DNA of 64,000 nt. Source: Brugia malayi. Taxonomy: Eukaryota > Nematoda > Chromadorea > Rhabditida > Onchocercidae. The notes below the pieces were generated by a model. It had not been told where the DNA came from. It saw nothing but the letters and a program-made list of their open reading frames with translations, and made no database searches. Shown piece after piece: positions 21,876 to 33,500 of this stretch. Where the stretch lies: the NCBI RefSeq assembly GCF_000002995.4, contig NW_025062476.1:9236501-9300500 (forward strand), given 5' to 3'. The position numbers and the translations under genes were made by a program. The stretch's first letter is position 1; the number at the start of each line of letters is the position of its first letter.

Positions 21876-23950
21876 ATGTCGACATTAAAGTCACCAGGTG
21901 CTCCTGTGGATAACATACAGGTAAGTATTGATAGTTCGGAAAAAAATACTACCTCAACTCGCGTTTCCGCTTCGACTACAACTAATACTAACCCTGGATC
22001 GTTGGAAGAAATACATCGGAAATGTCGCGAAGTATTCCCAATGTGTTTCGATGGAGCAAGGATGATGCTTACGAAAGCAATGTCTTCACATTTTCAGGTT
22101 GTTTTTTTTTTTTTAATGGAAGTCTTTTATGGAAAAGATTCTTTTTCAGAAATAAATACTGCAATGAAGGATATCCTTGTTTTGTAGGGTTTCACCTTAA
22201 CATAGGTTCCAGTTTGTATATAAGGAAGAAACCGTATATTGTAATTCATAGATATTAAAAATGATATATAGGTGACCCATACGTTATGTGTATCGCCACA
22301 AAGTACGGGATATCGTTTTGGTGCCACCTATGTTGGCACTAAGACAACGCAACAAGAAGGCGAAAGTTTTCCTGTGTTTTTGGCAGATACTGACATTTCT
22401 GGTAACACTTCTGCAACATTCTTGCATCAATTTGGCGATCGATGGAGAGTAAAAATGCAAGCGCAAACTCAAGGTAGCATTTCAAATTGGGTTTCTTTTT
22501 TGGTTTGCATGCACCATTTATGTCATTGTTATCTTAGTATATGTTTATCAGCATATTGCTTCTTGCACGTTTTGAGACACTTTCTAATGTCTGTAGCTTG
22601 GTTGACGGTAGTTTTCTATTATGCTTCCTTAATTTTTAACCGACAAAGGAAGCGAACATATCTCATGGTAATTGTTAGCATTGTTATGGTTTTGCTTTCA
22701 ATTTTAGAAGTATCATCAAACTGGAATATCGCTAAAAGCAAGCAGTATATTTGCTTTTTTTATTTCTTCATACATTTTCGACTCTGCAGAAAGTTTTGCT
22801 TGTTTTTTCTGTTGACATTCTTTTTATAGTATTTTGAATAGGCTTCAAGGAGTTAATCATTTAATATCGAGGTTTCAAATTGTTGAAGGGAATAAGTTGA
22901 CAACAACTCAAGGAGGGGTTGAATATCGTGGTCGTCTTACAACATTGGGATTGACATGTGCCAATATTGACATCATCAATGATTCTGGAGTTATTATTGC
23001 ACAGTATCTACGACGCATAACCAAAAAGCTAGATCTAGGTGTCGAATTCATCCATCAATATGGGATTCCCATTCCTGGAAGGCAATTTTCAGTTGTAAAC
23101 TATCAGGCAAGGTTGGATTTTTCATTTTTTTTTTTTTTTTTTCTGTTTTGCTTTTCCATGTTTCTTTTGTTGTTCACAACATAAAAAATAAGACAAAATA
23201 AGACATGTATATTTCCGTAGAACAATGATGTTTTTGCTTGAATTAGTCTTGTTGAATATATTGTTCGTTAGACTTCTAATGAGGATTGCTGAGACTTTGT
23301 TGTTATCGTTATTTGTCATAGATTTGCTACAACTCCCAATATTCTTTTATGTCTTGCAATTTTTTTTTTTTTTTTTTTTTTGAGTAATTTTGTAAGTTTT
23401 AGATATACGGGTAAAAATTTTATTGCAAGTGGGATGTTCAGCTTTGATGCCCTTCATTTGTGTTATTATCATAAGCAACGTGAAAATATTTCATTTGGTG
23501 TCGAATTCGAAAGTTCGACACGATCTGGAGAGGCTGTTACTACTATTGGTTACCAGGTGAGTAGGAATAAACAGTTTTTATAAAATTTTCTAGAAAACTT
23601 TGCGGTTGATTACGCTATTGCATACCTGTTTTCTCACATATGAGAATACTGGACTTTGCATTTAAAACTTGCAATTTTTTTAAAAATATTTCTCTTGTCT
23701 TCTAACTGTTGTATGCTTGCATTGACTTCATTAAAAGGCGGTTGATTGAAATTGTCGTTAAACCAGTTTTCAGGCTGAAATCCCGGACGAAGGTGTGATA
23801 ATGAGAGCGTCAGTGAATACCGACTGGTCAGTTGGGGCAGTATTTGAGAAGAAACTTTCTAGAAATCTGCCGTTCACATTGGCCATATCGGGAATGCTCA
23901 ACCACGTGAAGGGACAGGGGAAGTTTGGTATTGGCCTTATAATCGGTTAA
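21876..23950 (+). CDS. tomm-40: TOM40, mitochondrial outer-membrane import channel
   Basis: Beta-barrel pore of the TOM complex, through which nearly all nuclear-encoded mitochondrial proteins enter. Five exons: 21876-22097, 22272-22473, 22889-23111, 23403-23556, 23774-23950 (TAA), 325 residues with consistent phase. The Ser/Thr-rich N-terminus is followed by PGSLEEIHRKCREVFPMCFD, MLTKAMSSHFQ, THTLCVSPQSTGYRFGATYV, VEYRGRLTTLGLTCAN, ASGMFSFDALHLCYYHKQRE, FGVEFESSTRSGEAVTTIGY and the C-terminal barrel block LNHVKGQGKFGIGLIIG. The exon-3 acceptor (GAAG before 22889) is weak, but it is the only one found that keeps phase and the exact spacing of Caenorhabditis TOMM-40. Exon 1 contains an internal, in-frame GTAAGT at 21921. 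AATAAA follows at 24029. Confidence 0.95.
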
Positions 23951-24028
23951 TTATCTTGTAACTGATTGACTGACTTCTTAAATGGTAATATATGTACCTG
24001 AAACTGTTATGTCATCTGCAATTTTTGC

Positions 24029-24034
24029 AATAAA
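24029..24034 (+). terminator. TOM40 polyadenylation signal
   Basis: AATAAA 79 bases after the TOM40 stop codon. Confidence 0.6.
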
Positions 24035-25878
24035 CTTGGCCATTTTGGCCTTATCTATTTAACTAATACTGTCCAAATCGTAAGAATATGTTTATCTTCT
24101 AGATGGAGCTTTTTAATTTGTTTTTTCAGATGCTGTTTTTGACAGGAGTAATGTTCTTAACTTAATCGCAATCAAGTTGCGTTTATAGATGTTTTTCCTA
24201 TAACTTCTTGAAGTTTTCAAAAAAATTCCGGTATTTTTTTTCAGAACTTTTCTTTTTTTATTTCCAGTGTGACTTTAATTCATTAGCTGGCAAGGAAGGG
24301 CACTTTTCGCGGTGGTTCTAATATATTTTTTGTTTCTTGCAATCTTTATCTGTTAGTTTTTGCGTCATTTTGAAAGCATATTTATTTGGATTGATAGCTT
24401 GTTTACACAAAACTTTGACTCGCTGCTGCAATTTATTGACCTTTTTGCAAACGCTAAGAGCATTTTAAATTTGTTGATACTATTCTAACCTTTACATCGC
24501 GCTTGATGAATGCATTCCTGCTCGGGCTTTATACTATAATTGAAATGATATTCTTCTTTATACTTAATCAAATCTATCAGCCCTTTGTTCAAGAATTTGA
24601 TGTAGAATGTTATACTTCTAACCATGTATGTTGTTATTCGGTTCGCTGATGTAATAGTTGTTTTTTTTTTTTTTTTCTTGCATCGATTTGTTTTCGTTGT
24701 GGCTTTGTTTATTACCGTGAAGAATAGCTTTTCTAAATGCTTTACCCTTAGAAGCAAAAGGTTTAGCAAAAGGTTTAATATTCTAAGGGTTTAGTATTCG
24801 ATTTTTTCATAAACTTAGGTTCTTTTATATTTCTTCAAAAAGAAATGTGAATTTCTGAGGGATAGGTATATCTATTTGTTTCAGTGTTGTCCAAAAAATA
24901 GAACTTGCAGTTGCTAGATTAATAGTTTCTAATTTGTTAGGTACGTTTTTTGAATGCATTTTAAGGTTGCAATTTCATTATTTTTTTTTTAATGATAATT
25001 GTGATTGCACACCACTGTCCTTATTCACACTCAGATTGTGTCTTTATTGAAAGGTGAAGAAGGACAAAGTGTGAATGCACTTGTTTAACTATATAAATTG
25101 CATTGATAAGATGGGTATTATTGCATCGGGATTAAAAATTGAAAATGAGAGAAATTGGTAATTTATGAACTTTTTTAATTTAATGTGGCAGTTGTGTTTT
25201 ACGCCGTCCAGTTTGGAAATTGATTCAGTTTTGCAGAACGCTCATAAAATTGACCATGGATGGGTCGGTCTATAAAAAGTAACCAATCCACCCATGGTAA
25301 ACTGAATTTATGCCATTCTCAGCTGTGTTGTGACGGGAGAAAGAGCGTGTAATGGTGGTGTATCCACTCATAAAAAGAGGTTATGGTACCCGGCGCTTGT
25401 TAGTTCTTTCGGCGCTAACATGATTTTCTGAAAGTGTTCTGGCACTGTGATGTTCAAAAAACGCAGTATTTCTATTGAAGTTGGGGTCGTCTTCGAAAGA
25501 ATTTTTAAAGGATAACACAGATTATAATGTTAAATGCGTCCGTGGGAGCAATAATCCTAATCTTTATTCAACAGATATCACAGATAATTGTAGGTGGCTG
25601 CTTGAATATTTGTAAAAAGTTCAATAATATTATAAATGAATGGATTATTGTATTAAGCATAATGTGCAGTCATTCAATTCCAAAGACAAATCACAGTGCC
25701 ATACGGACTACCACGAATATATCGAAAATACACGCCTTAGTATACGAGTGCAAACCTGTGTGGTAAAGAAATATAGTTTGAAGTTCACAAGTTTATTACA
25801 TCAGTCAGTGTAAGGTGTTATAATACAGTTTGTGTACGACATTACACTGCAAAATGACCTGAACTTTATTCTACTTGA

Positions 25879-25899
25879 ATGATCGGATAACCGATCATT
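25879..25899. repeat. short perfect inverted repeat
   Basis: Nine-base arms AATGATCGG and CCGATCATT around a four-base loop. No associated gene. Confidence 0.6.
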
Positions 25900-28705
25900 G
25901 AAAATTGAGTCATTATTCCACTTTTGTTTTATTGTAAGTCATTTCGATCTCGATTACAGCATTCAATTCTTACTCCTATCAACATCCAAGTATTCATTAC
26001 TAATTTATAAGTAGTTTTGAATGCCTGGATGTTAATATGAGCAAAAGCCGAAATGTTGCAACAGTACAAGTAGAGATGAAGAACTAATCACAAAGTATAT
26101 TACAAGACAAACACGACTTGGTAATACAGCTTTCTTGTAGAGTCGAACACCACTTTTATTGTTCCATGGTCTTCGATGATCATTTTACAAGAATGACGAT
26201 TTCTTGTGTATGTCAATTATTCTGCAAAAGGTTGATTGTTTTCATCGAAGACATAATAGTGTTTGAAATATTCTCTATGAGCAATGCTGTGACATGTTCT
26301 CCGTTATTATTCTTAAAAACTTAATTGTTTCAAGCTTATCTCAGTTGACGAGGAATAAAGTTGACATTAATCATATTTTGTCTCCTAGAATTACTAATAT
26401 TTTCCTAATAGCAATGAAAAGCAGGTAGAATTTTTGGGAGACAAAACATCAATGTTTTGACTGATATCATGTATTTATAAAAATTGTTCTTGCTTCATTT
26501 GTGACTTCAGTTGTTTGGAGCTGAACTAAATGAACAAGAGTAAATAGATTTGAAATAGCTTTAAAGTAAAATAATTAGTTTGAATTGCCTGAAAAGCATG
26601 CGCTATGAATTGATTACTGGTGAGATAATATGATTGATACGAAGGAATTCCAATTTCAATTTTCTTAAAAAAAAAGCTCAAAAACGTTGACTTAAAATTG
26701 ATCTTTGATTTATATATTAGCTTGCTTCTCTGCAAAATAATTTCGAGTCTACCTGGAATATTATAAACATATAGCTCAGGTTTCAATAATTAACGATAAA
26801 GAGAGAAAATGAGATACCGGGAAGCATTTGCATCATTTGCACTGTTTTGCATTGCTTTAAATACATCATAATTTGTTGGGGACAATCTCAGTAAGTTATG
26901 ATAAATGGCGTGGTATTGACTAAAAAGGGCAGGAGGAGAGATGGATGTTTCCGCAAAAGTTGTTAGTTACATTTGTTATGTAAACAGTATTTACATAACA
27001 AGTGTAAGGGAGTAAAGTTATTCTTCACATATAATTCAGAGAGTTATCATGCACATATTTAGACCAGAAGCCAAGAACTGATGTAGTTTTGCAGTTATAT
27101 AGAAATTTTAGCCTTTACACATACGGACTCACTATCCAGTCGGGATAGTTTTTCAACCCCCCCAGTTATTTGCTAAGTACAACATAGAAGCTTCAAAATT
27201 AACGCTGCGCTATTCTGCACTACTTCAACCGGATCACTGATTGTTTGATGCTACCTGTTAGGCACGGTTTGCTTTTGTAATGAATATTTTGTCATTTCGG
27301 GCGTTAATTCAAGTCGGACTACAAAAGGTGATAATAATTAAGCGATTTCTGCAGTCGATCTATATTCGTTCTTTCATTTAGCAGGAGGAACTGTTGCTGT
27401 TAAGGTGACGCTTTGGGTGTCGCTCTCAGATATAGAGGGTAGCATATAAAACATGTCCTGATTTTCTTCTGTTATCATGAACAGTGGACATAGTAGGTTC
27501 AGTAAATTCCAAACATAATTTGAAGTATTTCGAAGTTTTTTGGACTTAAATTACAATCGTATTCGGATTCTTTCAGTACTCAGATGTAATCGTTAATTTG
27601 TTCACATTAAATCTGCTGTTGAAAACAATTATATTTATTTTTGGAAGCAATCTTATACTAACTTAGAATTGAATTTTAGCTTATAAACAAATGAAATTTA
27701 CTTTACTGTATTCTGAACGCTTCATTTTAATAATGAAGAAAACACTTCAGTAAATGACATCCCAGAGAAGATCTTAATATACCTTTAAAAGAAATTAAAA
27801 TCTTGTCACCAAGAAACTCTTTAAATTTGAAATTTTTGCTTCAGTTTGAAATTTGGGAGCCATGGGTGAAGATACTGTTTTCTCACAATCAGCAATCATA
27901 AATTTTAGACCGAATTGTCGAAATATGAACTGATCACTACGGGGCAATTAACAAGAATTTATGTCAAGAAATTTCTCTAGAGATTTGCATTCTAGTGACA
28001 ATGCCTGGGTTTTTTTTACAATTTCTGTGAATGCAGTTTTGAAGGAAGGTGCTTTACGTACTATAAGTACTTTACGCTGCATGTTGATATTTGATGAAGG
28101 TGTATTTTGGGGAATTATTTAACCAAAAAAGTTAATAATTCTTACTCATCTGTAATTAACTCGAGAAAGATGATGTATTGCGAATGTATAGATTTGTTTC
28201 TATAATTAAGTATTGTGAATAGATTGTAAAATCTCGCTCTAAAATAAATTTGTCAAAACGTTTCGTTATGATTTTATTTCAATACACTATTTTATTTTTT
28301 TGCAAATTTTAGCGCAATAAAACTTTATAAAACAAGTTTGATAGCATTTTTGAAGTCTTTTTCATGATTATTTGATTATTGTAAGATCACAAACTAATTT
28401 TTTGCTTAATAAGCCTGAATATCATTCGATTTGCTTTAATGACAACTTACTCTAATGTCCTTTAACTTCAAAATTATCAATTCAAGACTGCATAATAAAC
28501 TTCTTCAACTACTGCTTCCTTTTCAACTAACAATCCGAACATGCTTTAAATAATAATAAAGTCATTTCCATCCATTCATTACATTAGTGTCCACTGTTTC
28601 GATTCAGTCAACTTTGGCAGATTACTTACATTATATATAGAGAATTGGTATTAGGCCCGTTCTAGCAGTTGTTACTTCCTTAAAGGCACTGTACTCTTTA
28701 CGCAG

Positions 28706-28763
28706 ATTGGGAGATCCCCTCCATCAGCCTCTCGTCAGTTTCACTCAAATAACACTTTGAAAG
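28706..28763 (+). other. exon-like block upstream of SPSB
   Basis: A 58-base segment flanked by a polypyrimidine-like tract ending ACGCAG and a strong GTAAGC donor. It has an open frame reading GRSPPSASRQFHSNNTLK and contains no ATG. It could be a 5' UTR or alternative upstream exon of the SPSB gene, whose first recognised exon starts 1.8 kb downstream, or chance. Confidence 0.3.
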
Positions 28764-30563
28764 GTAAGCTTCTGCACTGAATTCACATAAATTTCCTCTT
28801 TAAATCTTTATCAGTACTCTTGCAAAACTACTCGATTCAGTTCACCTAACGTGGGTTTGTATGCTTTATAATGATATATTGTGCATAAATGTTTCGAAAA
28901 GGTTAATTCATTTAGTAGATGAAATTATTCAGAAAGTTAAATTCTAATTACACGATCAGTAACCAAACAGTTTTAAAAATTTCCAAAGAACTAATTGCAT
29001 AACTAGTCTTGTATTATGCTGACGTCTAGTATATATGTGCAAAGTGTCTTAAGGCCAAGCATGGGAGTTAGATGGAAGCCAAGTGAAGCGATGTACTTTC
29101 ATTCAAGCTGTAAAATAACTCTCTTATTGAGCATTTTCTATTCTCCCTTACTACTACTACTCCCTCTCTGCCTTTTTTTCCTCTCAAATTCCCAACCTTA
29201 GAATAACTCCACTCTCGCTTCATCAATTGTCAAGCATCTTTTTTTTTCACTTCGAAACTTAATCAATTTTTAAAAAATAAAGTTCTGCAATTTGGTTTCC
29301 TGAGAGCTTCCATGCTATGAAATTGAGTGTTCTATTTTTTGGTTTTTAATATGAAATATAGCTCTTGAATTCCCTTTCAGAAGATTTTCAACTAAAAGCC
29401 GTAAACATAAATTAACACCCATTTGTCCCACTTCATTCCTCAGAGAGTTGTAAAAACAACAGTATATCTTTTCCTTGTAAGACCAAAGATATAATGAAAT
29501 AATAAGCTGATAAATTTGCCGAGGTATTCAAAGTTCCATAAAATGAAAAGAGAATATTTAGTATTTTTAAAAGCACAAACAAACAAGATCCTTATCGAAC
29601 AAATGTGCAACATATGCAACTGCGGCTGATCTTATCAGAACGAATAGAATAGAGTTCAATTTGAGGATTTGCGATCTATTTGACAGTGACTAAACTCGTT
29701 TAACTGTCCCATGTCCAGTTGTAGCAACAGTGCTAATAGAATTAGATTACGTCATTATCATTTAAAATTTAGCTGCAACACTGCTATTTAAAGGATAGAT
29801 ACTCAGTAATCGAAGGCACACTACTGATTGTTTTTCGAAATTTCAAAATAATCTTGAACTTCCAGATGTTACGTATCGCTAAAAGATCTAACGAGATTAA
29901 GCACAGCAAGGCGGGTGCTTTACCCACTGTTAGGGTCATAAATCTTTCTTTGTTCTAGGTCTCTTAGAGAATGGGAATCATTTTTTTTTCCCGCTACACA
30001 GAGCAATTTATGCATTTGAAATTTAGTAGCCACTTTCATGCTTTACAGGAAGTATTCATAGCGAAAAACGACCCAACTTTATTTCCTTTACAAATTACAT
30101 TTTCAGTTTTAAAATCGCACATTTTTTCCACTTCATGGAATCACGAAATTACCAGAAGAACAACACGATAATCATAACAACTTTGTCACCAAGCTGAGCC
30201 TAACTACCTGCCTGATTGGTGTTTTCGATCTTAACAGTAGTACGACATCCTCCGAATACTCCGACCCCATTGCTACCTGCTCATATCTTCAATCACAAAG
30301 AACGGTCGTGTCTAGAGAGTTCGTCCAACGAACGTTCCGAAAATTCGGTCACACGTAAGGGGAGGGCAATTATCTGATTTGCTTGGCCGGGTGAGAGTAG
30401 GGCAGAGATGTCTTTTAGTACGTATATGTGTGAGGTCTCAAGAAGGAGGGTGGGGTAGCTTGTGCCTTTCTGAATGTGATTTGAAAAGAAAGGATAGCTC
30501 GTGTCATTCCGTATATGTGATTTCAGGAAAGAAAGATGGCTTATTTCTCTAAGGATGTTGTAA

Positions 30564-30569
30564 TTTCAG
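30564..30569 (+). promoter_or_regulatory. acceptor upstream of the SPSB start codon
   Basis: TTTCAG 22 bases before the ATG at 30591. It is either an SL addition site or the end of a 5' UTR intron (see the exon-like block at 28706). Confidence 0.4.
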
Positions 30570-30590
30570 GACGAAGAAAAATCAGCAGAG

Positions 30591-33500
30591 ATGGGTCATC
30601 GTTTGTCTATTCATACGCAGGATGATAGTCTGGCTTCTGAAGGTAACTTCACGTTGAATTTATTATTTCATTCTAATTTTATAATTTTCAAAGTTCATTC
30701 ACTAAATGATTGAATAACTTCTGACATCATTTGAGCTGTACTGTAGTGGATTAAATAATATATTCATTAATGTTGAATGTTCATCAGTTTTGGAAGTAAA
30801 ATGGTGTTCATATGATTCATTTATATTGTAATTGAAAGTGTGACTTCTTATTCTCCAAAATAAAGAAAAAGGGCTGTGACTTTATCCCTGTTGGATGGAA
30901 TTACAAGGTTTTTTCATTAACTACATGGCTATAATTGAATTGAAAATCATTGCTTCTTATAATTCTTTTTCGATTACGTTACTGTTTCTATTAACCATTG
31001 GAATCGGAATGATTCATTTGATTTCATAAAATCTTCTTATCTGAAATATTTTAATTTTATCATTGCCAAAAAAAAAAAATTTATTTGTGAATTTTGTAGT
31101 CTAGTATCTGCACTGCCAATATTCTGGAGAGAATGCACACTTTGATAAACTAGTTTCATCGTTGAAGGGCATCGTTTTTAGTTCTTTTAACAAAATTTTT
31201 ATCGATCTATTTTTCCCTCGTTTTTAGGTTCCGTTTTCCCTCTTCGTCATTGCACTTTTCAATCTTACAACCAGTTGCTTCTCGACCTCTTTTTGCAAAA
31301 AGTAGGCGCCGATTCAAAATTAGTAATTTTAAACATATGTGCTTTGATCATGCATTCATTCCATTCATTCGGGATCATGCACTATCAACTATTTTTTGCT
31401 TTTATTTTGGAACTTTTTTGTATTTTCAATTTGTACAATAATTTGTCTTTCCAATTACAAGAAGCGTTTTTTGAACCTTTTTTTTTTGAACAGATGTTAT
31501 AATTTTTTTTTTTCTTTCTTTTAGAATATTAAGCAAAAGAAGAGTCGTGAAAACTAAAATTCAAAAAGTGGGCATAGTAAGTAGCCCATGCCAAAGTTTG
31601 TTTATAGCACGTATCAATATTTAGTGTTACAAATCCCAGAGGTCTGAGATCAAAACCAATATTTTTTTTTGAAAGGGAGGATATAAATTTATATGCTTAT
31701 TTTTTTGGCTTCTTTGTCTACTACTTTTGCATGACAGTAAAGTTATGCTAGAAAATGATTGATTATCTATAGCTATATGGTAATTATGACCTCTCCTGTC
31801 ATCATTATCCTGTGTTTCCTGATCGAATTTCACTAAGATTAGTTCATCAGGTACAGTTTTATATTACATTATTCTACATTCTAAATCTCTTTCAATGCTG
31901 CAATTTATTCAGCTCTTACGTTATATTTTTATTTTTCGAAATTTCTTTCGAGATGATATAGCTGTGAGTAACAGATTCCTAATCTGCTTACGCCAGTTTT
32001 TTCATTTCAGAAATTTGCCAAGAATACCTAAGTGATCATTGAAATCCGAAGAATTCATCTGAAAATTGCTATCGTAGTCAATCATATTACTGATTATTTA
32101 ATTATCCTGTGTTCAGTTAATTTATATACCAAGAAAAGAAAAAAATATTTGTAGAATTGAAAGTAAAATCCTGTATTTATTATTAAAGCCCCTCAATTTC
32201 TTCATACTGAAAGAAAATAAGAAAGTTGTAGAAACTGATCACAAAGCAGTTTGTTTGTATTGGATGAAGACTTTACATTAATTTGAATGTAACTTTCAGA
32301 AACGATTTTTTTTTTTTTGATAATGAAAACCTTTGCTTTGAATCAACTTAATATAGTTAAAGTAGGCTAATGTTATATAACCAAGTCGAATCATATCATT
32401 GTAAAATGTAACAAGCTTTCCATTCTTACCACACAAACGCTTTTTCTCCTTTTTATCGTGATCATGAGCACTGACATCAGATGTATCTTCTACACCTAGT
32501 TTGCTTACTAACTCTGATAGTATGTTCAGTTTTTATGCTGTTCAATCTCTCTCCTATAACTACCAAATTGTGTTCATAAATTTCAGGAGTTCTTTGTTTG
32601 TTTCTAACTGAAAAAATCTTTCACTAATTATCGATCCCCTATCAAGGAATAGTAAACTCCTTTATGGATATTAGATTAACTGAATTTCAAATTTGATTAA
32701 CACAATATGTGGATGATGAAAACAGATAGATATGTTTCTTTCGCTTGCTTATCTGACTGTTGGTTCGTGCAGAGATTTCAATCGTTTTTTTTTTCCTAGA
32801 CTTTTCCGTAATTTCTTTATCTCTTTTCTTTTTAATTTACACATTCCTCTGTGGCTGAAGATGATAAGTCAGTCTTTCAGGATTTTGGCAAATTTGGGAA
32901 TATGTATTGATGGTGATTTCTTCCTAATTTTCGATCACTTTTTTTGGGAAGAATTAATAGTAATATTATGTTAGTTCAAGTTTATAAGTACTTATTATCT
33001 GAATTAATGAAACCATGAAAATACTAGTTGAAGTGGCGCTTACTATGAGGAATGAGAAGCATTCGCTAGTTGAAGCAGAAAAAATCTGAAAACTATGCTT
33101 GAAACATACTGTTTTTTGTGATATCCTGTTTCATAATTCATTTTTTTTTTTCGATAGTTGAGGCAGCTGCAACTGACATACTCAAATTATCAACGTTTCC
33201 CATATGCATTACTTTCTTTATCAATTAGATTCGCTTGAGTTTTCTCCAAGCTGCATCTAATGTTAAACATGATTGATAAAAAAGCTATAGCTGTAGAATA
33301 CAGTGACGCTGCTACGTGTTATATTATCCCCCCGTCGTCATTTAGTATGCTTTCATTTCATACAAACATTCATCCCCATATATTAAATACATAAAAAGGA
33401 ACTATTCATTTTATCTCTTTTCTGTTACGTAGAGATTGAAAGTTCACAAATATTTAATTCAACAATTTTAACACCTAATAAATGGTAGGTTAAAAACGCA

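Larger units (their letters stand above)
24035..30590. other. gene-poor 6.5-kb region between TOM40 and SPSB
   Basis: Open frames are short and AT-driven. Visible items are a small perfect hairpin at 25879-25899 (AATGATCGG, 4-base loop), an imperfect inverted repeat near 25255-25300 (CCATGGATGGGT against ACCCATGG), a C7 run near 27160, and an exon-like block at 28706-28763. The last 300 bases (30200-30560) are less AT-rich and purine-rich and are likely the promoter/5' UTR of the SPSB gene. No transposase or other conserved protein was recognised. Confidence 0.5.

Noticed and set aside
22272..22829. 185-codon frame beginning with TOM40 exon 2
   Set aside because: Only the first 67 codons are TOM40; the rest is intron read-through of low-complexity Phe/Leu/Tyr sequence past a valid donor.
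25527..25766. 79-codon plus-strand frame
   Set aside because: Ile-rich composition expected from AT-rich DNA, with no upstream or downstream exon.
29880..29945. Possible tRNA-like fold (GATTAAGC and GGGTGCTTTACCC)
   Set aside because: No T-arm consensus and no acceptor-stem pairing; not a tRNA.
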